Shown one piece after another: positions 11,745-24,033 of a stretch of DNA of 64,000 nt. How positions within the stretch are numbered: position 1 is the stretch's first letter; each line of letters starts with the position of its first letter. The position numbers and the translations under genes were made by a program. Origin of the DNA: Undaria pinnatifida (Eukaryota; Sar; Phaeophyceae; Laminariales; Alariaceae); the NCBI GenBank assembly GCA_012845835.1, contig JABAKD010000017.1:9801904-9865903 (forward strand), written 5' to 3'. Below the pieces are notes generated by a model that was not told the origin of the DNA, did not search any database, and saw only the letters and a program-made list of their open reading frames with translations.

Positions 11745-12925
11745 ACTGATTGTACGACTTACCCCAGGATATACATGATAAACTGATGTATTATTTCCAA
11801 AACCGTCACATTTATCCCCTCAAAATAATGTATAGTTTCCAGGCACATATTGAGCTGCCCCCCCCGCCCCCCCCCCCCCCCCCGCCCCAACCCCCCCCCC
11901 CGCCCCGACCCCCCCCCCCGCCCCCAATAATATACTGGTGCCAAAACCGTCAGATTTATCCCCTCGAAAGGATTTATAGCTTACATGCACAAATTGCCCC
12001 TTTCCCCCCCCCCCCTCCCCTCCAAACCCGCTCGCTTTTGATCAAAACCAGGCCCCCACGTCCTTCAAAACTCCGCCCCACCCCCCTCACCGGTTATTCG
12101 ACTTGCAAGATTCACTTGATAAAAGGATACATTTCCCTCCACAGCTGTCAGATTTTGTCCCCCTCAGAAACGGGTTTTATAGTTTCCGCGCACAGACTGA
12201 CTAAAATCATCCTGTTGACCCTGATAGCTACACTGTAGTTGTAAGGGGAGTCGCCGACCTATATCCTTAATGAGGACACACAACTCGTAATGCGCGCGAT
12301 CGGAGTATCACGCATTTGCAAAGATGAGTTTCGACGAAATCTTCGATCTCACAGCTGGAGTGTATTTTCATTTTTTATAATATATATATTATGAAAATAA
12401 AAATACACTCCAGCTGTGAGATCGAATATTTTGTCGAAACTCATCTTTGCAAGCTGTGTGTGATACTCCGATCGCGCGTATTACAGGTTTCGTGTCCTCA
12501 TTAATGATATAGGTCGGCGACTCCCCTTGCAACTACAGTGTAACCATCAGGGTCAACAGGGTGATGTTAATCAGTTTGTGCGCGGAAACTATAAACGAAC
12601 CCGTTTCTGAGGGGGACAAAATCTGACAGCTGTGGAAGGAAATGCATCAGTTTATCAAGTGAATTATGTAAGTCGAATAACCGTTGAGAGGGGAGGGCGG
12701 AGTTTTTAAGGACGTGGGGGCCTGGTTTTGATCAAAAAGGAGCGGGCGTGGGTGGGGGGGGAACGGGTGGGTAGCTCAATTTGGGTGTGGAAACTATAAA
12801 TCCTTCATCAAGGCGATAAATCTGACGGTTTTGGAAATAATGCACCAGTTTATCATGGGGGGGGCGGGGGCGGGGCGAGCGGGGCAGCCCAATCTGTGCG
12901 TGGAAACTTTGCATCCTTATCGATC
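11745..12925. repeat. Large palindrome of the G/C-run repeat family
   Basis: Two copies of the start and middle modules meet head to head at about 12384 in an AT-rich centre (TTATAATATATATATTAT). The left arm (11830-12383, minus) and right arm (12384-12920, plus) match closely near the centre, for example GCAAAGATGAGTTTCGAC at about 12320 against GTCGAAACTCATCTTTGC at about 12436. They diverge mainly in poly-C/poly-G length further out. The right arm stops where ATCGATCG repeats start. The left arm continues into the 395-bp array, which is absent on the right. Confidence 0.85.
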
Positions 12926-13220
12926 GACAATTCCACATATCTTTTGGTCAAACAAGAGTAGTTATCGATCGACAATTTCATGTTTCTATTGGTCACAGCA
13001 GTAGGTATCGATCGGCAGTGTGGTATCATCATTGTAAGAACAATAGCCCAGCGTGCGGATTTATCAGAAGCTGTTGATTGGTCGAAGAAGTAGGTCTCGA
13101 TAGACAAAACACACCTATCTCAAGAGCAATAGCCTATTGCAACAATTTCTCTGGACCTATTGGGGCATCGACAAATTCGCACACCTATCAAATAAATGTG
13201 TCAATTGGTATCGATATGCA
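12905..13220. repeat. Second block of ATCGATCGATA-type degenerate repeats
   Basis: TATCGATCGACAATT occurs at about 12918 and 12962, GTATCGATCGGCAG near 13005, and weaker copies at 13093, 13165 and 13210. It resembles 4100-5260. Confidence 0.6.
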
Positions 13221-13955
13221 ATACCCCAACCTCTTGACATTCAAGATAGGCGTATTCAATATGCTTTGTCCGGGGTGTGCTTGTGCAATGCACGTCACGC
13301 TAAATACCATGATGACTGGCTTTCAAAAATATAGTAGAAATGCTGTATGTGCAGTGCATGCAGCTGCAGCAGCAGCAGCTAAAGCTTTATTTTTCCCCAT
13401 CCGCCGGAGGATAAAAAAAAAAAAAAAAAGCAGCTGATGATGATGTGCGTTGCCGGGTGATGAAGTGTCCTCCAACAATAGACTCACGCCAACGTATGTT
13501 TGGTCGCAATGCAGCATGCGGAGGACGCACAAACAGAGCACCGCTTTCATTGTCCTACTGGCCGAAAACCTAACTGGGGGGGGGGGGCAGTTTACGTCGA
13601 CAACTCTTGACGTGTAACGATTGATGATACTGCGGGAGGGGAAGGGGTTGCAGAGGTTAGGGGTGACAGACCTACACCTAGGGTTTGGCGGTGCAACCTG
13701 AATTCCGCTTGTTGCTATTATATACCAGGTATGATGGACCGACGTGTAACAAAAAGAGAAGAAAGTTGGTTGTCGCAGGGGCATCAAGATGATGACAAAG
13801 GCTAGTCTAATATTTTTACGTTAATAACATACCAGTACGAAGTAGTATTAACAGAGTTAAATAATTGAACAGTGTGTTCATCCGACGAGGCCTGAAGTCG
13901 ACATATACCAGGGTATAGACTAGACTAATAGTGGGTATAACCAAAGGGCCCGTGT
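13221..13955. other. No supported gene
   Basis: Contains an AGC-rich patch (13365-13380), a poly-A run (about 13413-13429) and a poly-G run (13577-13587). The 154-codon minus frame over this stretch depends on the poly-A (poly-Phe) and poly-G runs. Confidence 0.5.
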
Positions 13956-13969
13956 GTAGACTAGACTCG

Positions 13970-14756
13970 TACATAGTTTCGGACAAATGGGAACGGAGCC
14001 TTAAATGAGAACCAAGCTTTATCTCCAGAACCATGTGGTGTATCAGAGAACCAAAATGATCCTGCGAAACCCCTTGGCCAGCCCTGTGAGAGGAACTCGT
14101 CAGAACGGTCATGCTCCAACTCGTGCCTTCGGGTGGGTGTTAACGAAATTAGTGGGGTATTAGTCCGTTTGACCACTTGCAAAAGGTAAACTATAGCTTA
14201 CCCAAACTAAGCCTTATAACACTCTCCCCCCCTTAAACGGCGGGATAGCAGGTCGGCCGGATACACGGGCGGACCTGTCATTTACCCAAGCGGCTTCATT
14301 TCCTGGGGATACCAGGGGGAGTATTTTTCAAGTTCGACATGTAATGATATCGGGAAAGTCTGAAAAGCTTATCATTGTGGATGGTGGGGATCGAATCCAC
14401 GACCCCAAAACCCATGTCCTGCCGACGACGCCATTTGTTAAGGAAATTAGTGGGGTATTAGTCCGTTTGACCACTTGCCAAAGGTTAACCAATAGCTTAC
14501 CCAAACTAAGCCTTATAATATGGGCGTAAAAAGCGATATACGCCGGCTCTATTGTATTTTTCTCGATGCTGGCTACCGAGGCGATGCCGAGGACTTCCAG
14601 CCTGAGCGACAGCTCATTCAAACGCTGCTGTACAGCCCCACAGGACTGCCATTTTTTTTTTTTTGGAGTCGTACACAACTGGTATGCTTTCTGAAAAAAC
14701 CCGTCCGTTCTCATTTTAGGCCCCGTTCCCATTTTTCCGAAAACTCTGTTACTTTT
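13970..14756. repeat. Cluster of short direct and inverted repeats
   Basis: An 80-bp direct repeat (14139-14219 and 14438-14518) contains ATTAGTGGGGTATTAGTCCG and TTACCCAAACTAAGCCTTAT. It is flanked by a roughly 55-bp inverted repeat: 13970-14025, with CAAATGGGAACGGAGCC, against 14695-14755, with GGCCCCGTTCCCATTTTT. The arrangement suggests a small composite repeat or a non-autonomous element. Confidence 0.6.
14377..14433 (-). ncRNA. tRNA-like segment (possible SINE head or tRNA relic)
   Basis: On the minus strand, GTGGATTCGATCCCCAC resembles a T-arm with box B (TTCGATC loop, 4 of 5 stem pairs). It is preceded by TTTTGGGG, which could be an anticodon loop, and by TGGCGTCGTCGGCAGGAC, which resembles a D-arm/box A. 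The 3' acceptor strand (CATCCAC) has no matching 5' strand about 70 nt upstream, where the direct-repeat sequence begins. A functional tRNA is therefore unlikely; a tRNA-derived SINE or degenerate tRNA is more plausible. Confidence 0.3.
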
Positions 14757-14759
14757 TAA

Positions 14760-15785
14760 TAATAGTCTAAACTGGCCACAAACGTTTAGCCAACACATTT
14801 GTACTTGCTGAGAGAAACTCTCCCGTAGCACATGTTCCGTAGCACATGTTTTGCAGTACCCCAATGTATCCCGAACGGACAACGTCAAGCGTCATACAAC
14901 ACACAACGTCGAAAAAGCAATGGACATCAACAAGGATGGACGTCTCGGCTTATGATGGCAAGTGAAAAGTAGTGAACGCTGGTCAACGTGATGGCATCGA
15001 TTTGTGTCCCTGAAACGGCGCCTCTAATCAGGCCCCAAACCAGCCAACGGGGGCATGACACCTTGTAGGGCGAGCTGTCGCCGGCAGGGTGCGGTATTCC
15101 CCCCCAAACCACCGGGGGGGGTCTAACGATGCAGCCGGCAGGCAGCCGACGAATTTTACATAAAGTAAATTAAAAAACGTTAGCTAGCTGTATGTAGAAA
15201 AAAGGTACCTGGTACGATATGTATGAAATACAAATTGATACGTGTCCTACAGATTTACGCAGACAAGTAGGTATTAATAGTACGGACTGCGCACTTATAC
15301 CCTCGAAACGATCATATACCCACAGACGGACCCACAAAGCATTCTGGCTTCGTACCAACACCCTCCATGTACGTACCTCTGGTGTACCACGTGTAAGATA
15401 GGTCGGTGGCAGCGTTGCAGCGTTGCAGCTGGACTGGTGACTGATCGGCATTTTATGTTACCATGTGAGAAAATACGAAAATACAATGCCATAAACTTAG
15501 CTGGTGTGGATATGTTTCTTCCAGGAAAAATTACTTGCTGCTGTTGTGTTGTTGCATATTGCAGCACAAGCAACATGCGTGCCAAAGACAGGGAGCAGGT
15601 GCAAAACAGCAGTATGTAGGCCATCATTTTGATACGTGCTTTCCAGTACATCAGTAGTAGTAGTAGCCGTGTAGTCTATAGATGGACTTCCTTACTCCCT
15701 GTTTGGTACCTGGGAATCTCCTTGTCTACGCTGTATGTACGAGCTGTTGTTCATGACATGGGTAATCGCTGCTGCTGCGCAATAA
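14760..15785. other. No supported gene
   Basis: Only short frames. A 118-codon minus frame (15295-15651) begins with a hydrophobic, signal-like stretch (MMAYILLFCTCSLSLARMLL) but then becomes unremarkable. One TACCTGGTA motif lies at 15206. Confidence 0.4.
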
Positions 15786-15789
15786 TTTA

Positions 15790-16035
15790 TAAAAATATAA
15801 ATACACTCCAGCTGTGAGATCAAACTCATCTTTGCAAGCTGTGTGTGATACTCCGATCGCGCGCATTACGGGTTGTGCGTCCTCATTAAGGATCTAGGTC
15901 GGCGACCCCCCTTGGAACGACAGTGTAGCTATCAGGGTCAACAGGGTGATGTTAGTCAGTTTTTGCGCGGAAACTATAAACAAACCGTTTTTTGAGGGGG
16001 ACAAAATCTGACAGCTGTGGAAAGAAATGCGCTAC
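15790..16035 (+). repeat. G-run repeat family, 5' module only
   Basis: Starts AATACACTCCAGCTGTGAGA (15800) and runs through TGTGTGATACTCCGATCGCG, GGTCAACAGGGTGATGTTAG and GGGGGACAAAATCTGACAGC. It stops before any G-run module, so it is truncated compared with 20622. Confidence 0.85.
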
Positions 16036-18699
16036 TGGTTTAGACTAGTCTCTAACATAGCAGGGTCGTCCTAAAAATCCAAGCGTGTAGGGGACGTTCG
16101 GTGCGGCTCGGTTTATTGTTTGGCCGTTGATGTACGTACCTAGGATGCAAACACCAACCACTCACGGTATCAGGCATCAGGTACAGCAGTAGTAGCAGCG
16201 TCACTCGTATCTTATTCTCAGAAAATTGGGTTCCATCAAACAGCAAAAAACCACCGACCCGGGCGAGTGCGGTGAGCGACTGCCGCCCGTATTATTTTTA
16301 TGTGCACTCCCGTAGAAGCAGAGGGGCATACGTGTGCGCGACACCCACAGATAGATGCAAATAATACACGTTTTACGGGTGTATCTCCTTGGGACAACCG
16401 CACCAACCACTACACAGACCGGCCGTGCCGCAGGCAACTCGTACAGGACAAGCGTATCGCCAATCACGGTGGCACAACAGCGCAGCAGTTCTTCTGATGA
16501 TATTGATATTGATCATGAACGCAATCTGAAACACAGCAGTATTTAATTGTGAGTCGTCTCAGGTACGAGTTAAAAATGAATGCGCGGGAAACCGCCGAAA
16601 ACAGATGCGAATGTTAGACACACGCATCTTCGACGGAATGAATATGTGTCCTCGTGTCGGATGGTATCGGACGGTATCGGACGGCACCAGGTGTGTATGT
16701 TCCAGTGAAGATTGTGACGTAACTTCTACACTACTACTGCTGTTGTTGTGACTGGGTCTCGGCGTCGGTACGATCAGTTTCTGCTAGTAGTTGAAGGGTT
16801 TTGGGTTTGATATTTCGACTTGTAAGCAGAATTAATTGTACAGCTTTTACTTCTTGCCGAAGAGAAAACGCATGGGTACACGGCAGCAGTAGTAGCAGTA
16901 CTATTACTTTAGCCCGAAATGTGATGCAAACACTAGTGGGACGCCTGTGAGTGCGGGAACTGCTGCCGCTTGCTGCTTGCTGCGATACCTCACCAAACAT
17001 TGACATTGTGCTCTAATATTAGCTGCCCAAACCGGCACGCACTGACCTGCCGATACCTGACACCTCTTCTTCCTCTGTGCTGTATTCTGGCGTCTCTGGC
17101 CCTTCAATGCTGTGTTGAGTGTTTAGTGTTGAATGTTGTTGTTGAGCATGCAATGTTTGTGGCGCTATGGGGTCTTCGCACGTACGGCTATATGTGAAGA
17201 TCTATCCTTTTTTCATGGTTCAAGTTTAGCCGGAATAATATTAGACTAGACTAGACTGGACTAGACTATAAAGTTATTAAAAAATTCTTGTCGGCTGGTA
17301 GGACAACTCTTTATCGCTAATAATCGAAGAAAGAAGAAAACACCGGCAGCGCATGCATGCGTATCACACGAACGCCAAAATGCGCACACCTGGGTTTGGC
17401 GTTGGGCGGGCAAGAAGCTGTATGACAGAGTGTTTGGGTTGGTTACGGTGACATTTTAGATATACAAGATGCACGCTGTGACGAATGCTACCGTGGAGGT
17501 GCAACCATTTTGTCTGAGTCTTGCCAGGTGTGATGTGTGGAGATCTACACCTTTCACCCATTATTTCTTTTTTGTTTAGAAAGCTGAAAGTGCAAGACCA
17601 AATGAACGGACCCATGATGGGCTAGGTACGGGCTAGGGTATAAAAATTAACTATTAATAGTGCAAACAACAACGGCAATTCCAACTATTTTGTGCTAAAA
17701 GGAGCCCCGCAGCTTAGAACGTGTTCAAGCCCAAGGAAGGTGCCATAGTCTATACCATGTAGGTAATACTTCCAGGTACCTCTATCTATCGCAGAACGTG
17801 TGGTGTCAAGTATACTTGCTTCAGGTCAAACATACGCGTACTTCAGGTCGAATATTTGATCATTTTGAGGTCAATCAACGAGCCCGCTTGCACAACAACG
17901 GTTTGCACAACATTGGTTTGCGCAACAACGCATGGGCACGCTAATCTCTCCAGTTCGGGTATTATTATTGTGCACGATGCAACGTGAGCGGGTTCGGGCA
18001 ATGTCACGTTTCAAATATTACACCGCTGTTGCAACGCACCCTGTTTTTGGATATGAACATAAGCGAGGAAGCATTTTGACCAAAAACGTTCATTTCGGGT
18101 GGGTGGGGCACTGCCGGTTCATAAATTTTATTAGCAGTTTACGGCCGACTTATTCGTTCGTTTCTCCGCGAAAAATCGGATGATACCACCAGCTGAAAAG
18201 TGCAAGCAGAAGAAGCGCAGCAGGTACTTTTTCACAGGCATAAAACCCATAGTACGAGTTAGTCAGAGGAAAACGAGAAAAAATCCCAAGTGGCCGCGAC
18301 AGGCAGTCTCACCATACCAGTAACTATGTTCTAGCCCTAACTAACAGTAACAGCAAATCTGGTAACGGTGCGATGGCACTATTCACATAGACTAAAATAG
18401 GTACTACTCCTGGGGGTCGTCGTACTTTTAACAACATATAAGATTAGGCAGGCTCCCGAAATAGCCAGGGGAAAATGACCCAGAACCAAGTCCGGAGGCC
18501 GGTGGAGACGGGGGGGAGGAGGGGGTCGCGGCTTCTCACCGTTATCAACCGTTTACTGTTAGGAGGGGGGAGCGACGACCGCGGAACCAGAGCAAGAGAG
18601 GAGGGGGGCCAGCTGCAGAGTAAAACGATTGAGAGGGGAAGGAGGGGGTAATAATGGTATGGCATGCATGGTTGCAGTCTGTAGGACCATTCACTCCCG
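16036..18699. other. Anonymous sequence, no supported gene
   Basis: Only frames below about 90 codons. Minus-strand segments near 16200 and 16880 encode Leu-rich, signal-like stretches (VTLLLLLYLMPDTVSG; VIVLLLLLPCTHAFS), and these rest on similar AGCAGTAGTAGCAG triplet patches. A short TAGAC repeat lies at 17241-17270, and TTGCACAACAACGG-like 15-17-bp units at 17888-17930. Confidence 0.4.
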
Positions 18700-18960
18700 C
18701 ACCCTTCCAACGCTGGGGCGGAGCACTCACGCACCCTTTCGTACAGTGTTTCGGCGACAAGTAGCGGACATTGGGTGCACCAAACTCGAAGCACCGTGGC
18801 GTTTTTGGACGAGCCGTATGATAGGCACGCTGCATTCTCCTAGTAACCGCTTGTGAGGTGGGCTTCGGCATGTTGTGTGTACTTGCTGGCATCACAGCGG
18901 AGAATCATGCCTTGATTTACTTTTCTGTCGTCCCTACTTCCGAAGACAGCAATGAGTATA
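18700..18960 (+). repeat. Dispersed repeat family, copy 2
   Basis: Diverged homologue of 2595-2830. It shares CGAAGCACCGTGG, CTAGTAACCGCTTGTGAGG and GAAGACAGCAATGAGTA. Confidence 0.45.
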
Positions 18961-20620
18961 CTCTGCAACTGGACCTCGTGAGTCCCTGATCATGCACATA
19001 CTCGCTACGTGCTACGACCCTGTTCTTATCCGCCGCGCCCATTGCGAAATAAAACCCCAGCCAACTCTGTTGCCTCCAACAAAAACACAAGAAAGAAGGA
19101 GAAGACGACGAACCTGGCTGCCGATCTCACATCGCTGCCAAGAGACGACAGACCGAGAATTCACTAGTTACGCGGGGGGGGGGGGAGGTGAGGGTAGGTC
19201 AGTGCCTGCGCCCCTCTCTCTCCTAAAATCTCCGGGCTAATGTCGCAGGTGTGATGGCTGAATGAAAATGTTCCTTGAAGTATTACAAAGTGTGCATTAC
19301 TACCATGAAACGAGTATTAAATAATACTAAACAATCCTAACACCAGCTATTCGATCTCACAGCTGGTGTGTATTTTAATTTTGATAATATAATAACAGCT
19401 ACCGTTTGTAGGGTTGAGCACGGCCACGCGTCTGGTCGGGAAGTGCGAATACAACGTGTTTTGGACCATTGGGCACGGTGTTGTTTTCAACAAGCAACGC
19501 GTAAAACTAATTGTATAGGGTAGGCCGATATGTAGATGGTAGTGCTTTCGCAAGGTGCGTCAAGCGAAGGAAACGTACAGAGAGAGGGTTCGGGTTACGA
19601 AAGTACTACGGGTGTTGTTTGGAACCACCATAGCTTCGACAGTTATACGTTTTTGAACATTATTGCACAAACCTTGTCAGGCGTTTTTACGGGTTATTGG
19701 GTCGGAGAGATGGACTCTCAAGGCTTACGCTTCCACGTTTTGTCTTATATATGTATATTTCAACGAAATGCAATCTCAAGCAACCGCTACGTTGCAAAAC
19801 TGTATATGTAGGCAGTAGTTATGCGGTGCACATCTGACGAAGGTCACAATGTGGGATCCGAAACCTCTCGAGGCCCTTCTCTTGCAATTTGTATACTTTC
19901 CAAGCACGAAACTATTCACGTGAAGATCACGGTACACACTTCCAAGCAAGAAAAAGCGCCTTCATCCCGCATGTTTGACGCTGTGTTGGCCAACGGGGTT
20001 GCAGCCTTTTGGTCAGTTCGAGGTCCAAGCTTGGTAGCCAGACAAACCGGAGTTGATACGTTTGATACATATTCGCTATAGCCACTAGCTAGCACCTCCC
20101 CGTCAGGGTCTTCTTACAAAAAAGACAATATAATACATCACAGAGAGACTAAAATTACCAAGCGGACAAGAACGGCAGATTGCACAGTAGCCGGCACCAC
20201 CAGCCGGCAATATCAACCTGCGGCTGGAGGCAAGCAGCGCTGGAAGGGCGCCTGCCGCAGGAATTGGTGGAGCGACGACCGCGGAACAACAACATGCCGG
20301 TGAAACTCCTGAGGTCTCGCCTGCGGTGACGCAGCGAGCGGCGGCGGCCCCTCGGGGTGCTCACATCTCTGGTTACCGAGCGTGCTTTGTACGAGATACA
20401 GCAGCGACACCCCCACACCGGCGCACAGTCGGACTACAAGAGGTCAAGGACGGCGATGCTCACAATGCTAGAGTGGATATGCTCGGTAAAGAGAGGGTGG
20501 CAGGGGTCACGTGGGAATACTTTAACCGCTTTGAGACGCTTCAAAGCTTCCGTATGCTGATGCCTTTGACGGAGGAGAAACAACTAGAGCTTCTGCACTA
20601 CTACGATATCTCCGCGATAT
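18961..20620. other. Mostly anonymous; small repeat fragment at 19345-19385
   Basis: 19345-19385 is a minus-oriented 40-bp relic of the G-run family start (TTCGATCTCACAGCTGGTGTG...). Open frames of 86-108 codons at 19536-19811, 19821-20081 and 20326-20652 (all plus) show no recognised motif. The last one runs into the repeat at 20622 for its C-terminus, which argues against a real gene end. Confidence 0.4.
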
Positions 20621-20621
20621 T

Positions 20622-22010
20622 TATAAAAAATGAAAATACACTCCAGCTGTGAGATCGAATATTTTGTCGAAACTCATCTTTGCAAGCTGTATGTGATACT
20701 CCGATCGCGCGTATTACGGGTTGCGTGTCCTCATTGAAGATATAGGTCGGCGACTCCCCTTGGAACTACAATGTAGCTATCAGGGTCAACAGGGTGATGT
20801 TAGGCAGTCTGTGCACGGAAACTATAAAACCCGTTTCTGAGGGGGACAAAATCTGACAGCTGTGGAAGGAAATGTATCCTTTTATCAAGTGAATCTTGTA
20901 AGTCGAATATCCGGTGAGGGGAGGGCGGATTTTTAAGGACGTGGGGGCCTGGTTTTGATCAATAGGGGCGGGGTTGGAGGGGGGGGAGGGGGAGGGGGGG
21001 GGGGGGGGGGCGAGGGGGGCGGCGGACGGGCGGGAAATTTGTGCGTGGAAGCTATAGATCCTTTAAGGGGATAAATCTGACGGTTTTGGGAAAAAAAATA
21101 AACAAACAAAAAAAAAGCACCAGTTTATCATGGGGGGGGTTGGGGCGGGGGTAGGGCGAGTGGGGCAGCTCAATCTGTGCGTGGAAACTATACATTCCTT
21201 CACGAGGATAAATGTGACGGTTTTGGAAAGAATGCATCAGTTTATCATGTATATCCTGGGGTAAGTCGTACAATCAGTGAGTAGAGGGCGGAGTGTTCGA
21301 GGGGGTGGGGGTGGGATGGGGTGGGGGGGTGGGGAGGTGGGGGGTGGGGGCGGGGGGGGAGGGGGGGGGGGGGGGGGGTGGAGGGCTTTAGGTGGCATAG
21401 ATGTAGGGGTTTGTTATACGTGTGGTGCTAGGTCTAGGCGATGGTACGGGTGGAAGGAGGGGGCGTTCGGGGCAGGAGGTGGGGGTAGGGGGGCGGGGGG
21501 CGGGGGCAAGGGGGGGGGGCAAACAGCGGCATGGCTGGCTCTAGAAAGATAATGAGGTGATATCCAGTTCGTGAAGTGTTTATTAATCTGGCGAATTTCG
21601 ATTTTAGGTGGGGCGTTTGAGCAAGGGAGAGCGAGAATGGAGGGGGGGTGGGGGAGAGGATTTTTTTGGAGGTGTAGGTCACATATAATATTCAAATACA
21701 CTCCGGCTGTGAGATCAAAGATATGTAGGGGCTTGTTATACCCGTGGTGCTAGGTCTAGGCGATCGTGCTGGTGGTGGAAAAAGAAGGGACGTGGATTAA
21801 GGGGGGTGGAGGAAAACAATGAAAACTACGTCATGGGCGGTCAGAAAGATAATGAAGTGATATCATCTGCGTAGAGGTGTTTATTACTCTGGTCGATTTC
21901 GATTGTAAGTGGGGCGTTTGAACAAACTGGGTGGAAAAAAGAAGGGGGGGGGGGGGGGGGGGGGGGATCGGGGGATGGGGGGGGGGGGGGGGAGGGGTGG
22001 GGGGGTTTTT
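20622..22010 (+). repeat. Longest plus-oriented copy of the G-run repeat family
   Basis: Modules in order: start (AATACACTCCAGCTGTGAG, 20635), a 300-bp body ending in GTAAGTCGAATATCCGG, a poly-G run at about 20980-21010, then two CTGTGCGTGGAAACTATA...AAATCTGACGGTTTTGG modules. Next are AAGTCGTACAATCAGTGAG (21264), a poly-G run at 21300-21380, TTATACGTGTGGTGCTAGG (21415), AAAGATAATGAGGTGATATC (21546), a second start-like module (21695) and a final poly-G run at 21943-22005. It ends directly at the (TAC)n tract. The copies at 5765, 8545-12925, 15790 and 41795 are parts of the same family. Confidence 0.8.
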
Positions 22011-22013
22011 AAA

Positions 22014-22993
<980 letters not shown>

Positions 22994-23258
22994 TCAGCTG
23001 CTGTCAACTGTGTCTTCTTGGCGTTTGTCGCCATACGCTTCTGTGCTCTCGTCTTTGGTTGTGTGTGTCGCCACACGCCCGCCCTTGTTTTACTTATCAT
23101 GTAGACTATGTGTCTCGGCGTTTTCCGTTACAGTCGTGCGCAGCCTGGCCTAGCGGCAGGTAAGTGTGAAAAGCTGCCGGACAGCAGCACGAGCGAAGTG
23201 CGTGTAAAGTTCTGTGAGAGGGCGCGCACGTGCGTGCGCACACGGTAGTACTACTCTA

Positions 23259-23405
23259 ATGCATCTCGAGGATTGCCCACGCAACGAGATGAATGCTATC
23301 TGTCCCCAATTTTCAGGACACACCATCCCAATCTACGAAGAAGGCGCGTTGATTTCTGCTGTGTTATGCAAGAATGTTGCCGGAAATGAACCCCAACGAT
23401 CTTAA
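23259..23405 (+). CDS. Short conserved reading frame, duplicate A (hypothetical)
   Basis: A 48-codon frame starting MHLEDCPRNEMNAICPQFSG and continuing through TIPIYEEGALISAVLC. The paralogous frame at 23923 aligns in the same frame. Differences are mostly third-position or conservative, and the indels are multiples of three, which suggests past coding constraint. The frame stays open upstream to 23214, so the start is uncertain; it could equally be an internal exon. The second Cys of the CPQC pair seen in duplicate B is Phe here. The function is unknown, and a small zinc-ribbon-like exon is only a guess. Confidence 0.35.
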   Translation: MHLEDCPRNEMNAICPQFSGHTIPIYEEGALISAVLCKNVAGNEPQRS

Positions 23406-23922
23406 ACCGCAACATAGGACGTTGTAAATCCTGCGAGGGGGATGCTTTGGTTGAAGGTGATCTTTATCTTGCAAGCAGCGAGCCAGTTTTCATTGCCTCT
23501 CACACCCCACCCTCCCCACACAACGATATCACCTCCTCCAAACGCTCTATATCAATCACCACCCAGACCTGTCGGGCACGGACACGACGAAGTAGATATG
23601 ACTGCCATCACAGCAAGGCCGCGACGGCCCTCTCGGCTTTGCTGTGAAGGGCCACTACTACTATTACTGCTGTCTTGTTTGCGGTTGTCGCCGCGCGTCC
23701 GTGCTCTCGTCCTTTTTGTTGCGTGAGTCGCCCCACGCCCGACCTTGTTTTGCCCATCATGTAGAATGTGTCTCGCATTTGCCGTTACCGTCATGCTCAA
23801 GCGCGCACGTTCGCGCGTCCTAGCGGCAGATGGCAGCCACGTGCGTGAAAGGCTGATGTACAGCAGCACGAGCGAAGTTCTGTGAGGGTTCGCCCACGTG
23901 CACACACGGTAGTACTACTCCA

Positions 23923-24033
23923 ATGCATCTCGCCGAGGGCTGCCCACACAACGAGATGAATGCCGTCTGTCCCCAGTGTTCAGGACAGATCCCGATCAAC
24001 GAAGAAGGCGCATTGATTTCTGCTATGTTATGA
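23923..24033 (+). CDS. Short conserved reading frame, duplicate B (hypothetical)
   Basis: A 36-codon frame, MHLAEGCPHNEMNAVCPQCS, then GQIPINEEGALISAML and a stop. It parallels 23259-23405, with a codon-sized insertion near the start and a codon-sized deletion after CSG. It keeps a CPQC motif of the kind found in zinc ribbons. The stop replaces the TGC codon of duplicate A, so B may be truncated. Whether either copy is expressed cannot be told. Confidence 0.35.
   Translation: MHLAEGCPHNEMNAVCPQCSGQIPINEEGALISAML

Noticed and set aside
8551-12238. Pro-rich (plus) and Gly-rich (minus) proteins
   Set aside because: Produced by poly-C/poly-G runs in the 395-bp array; run lengths vary between monomers and break the frame.
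13323-13787. 154-codon minus-strand frame
   Set aside because: Depends on a poly-A tract (poly-Phe), an AGC patch (poly-Ala) and a poly-G run (Pro).
14328-14888. 186-codon minus-strand frame
   Set aside because: It spans the 80-bp direct repeat, the tRNA-like segment and a poly-A run (KKKK); no motif supports a gene.
16734-17006. Signal-peptide-like HAFS sequence suggesting a plastid-targeted protein
   Set aside because: The hydrophobic stretch comes from a CTACTGCTG patch and is followed by a short, unremarkable tail; similar patches give Leu runs elsewhere.
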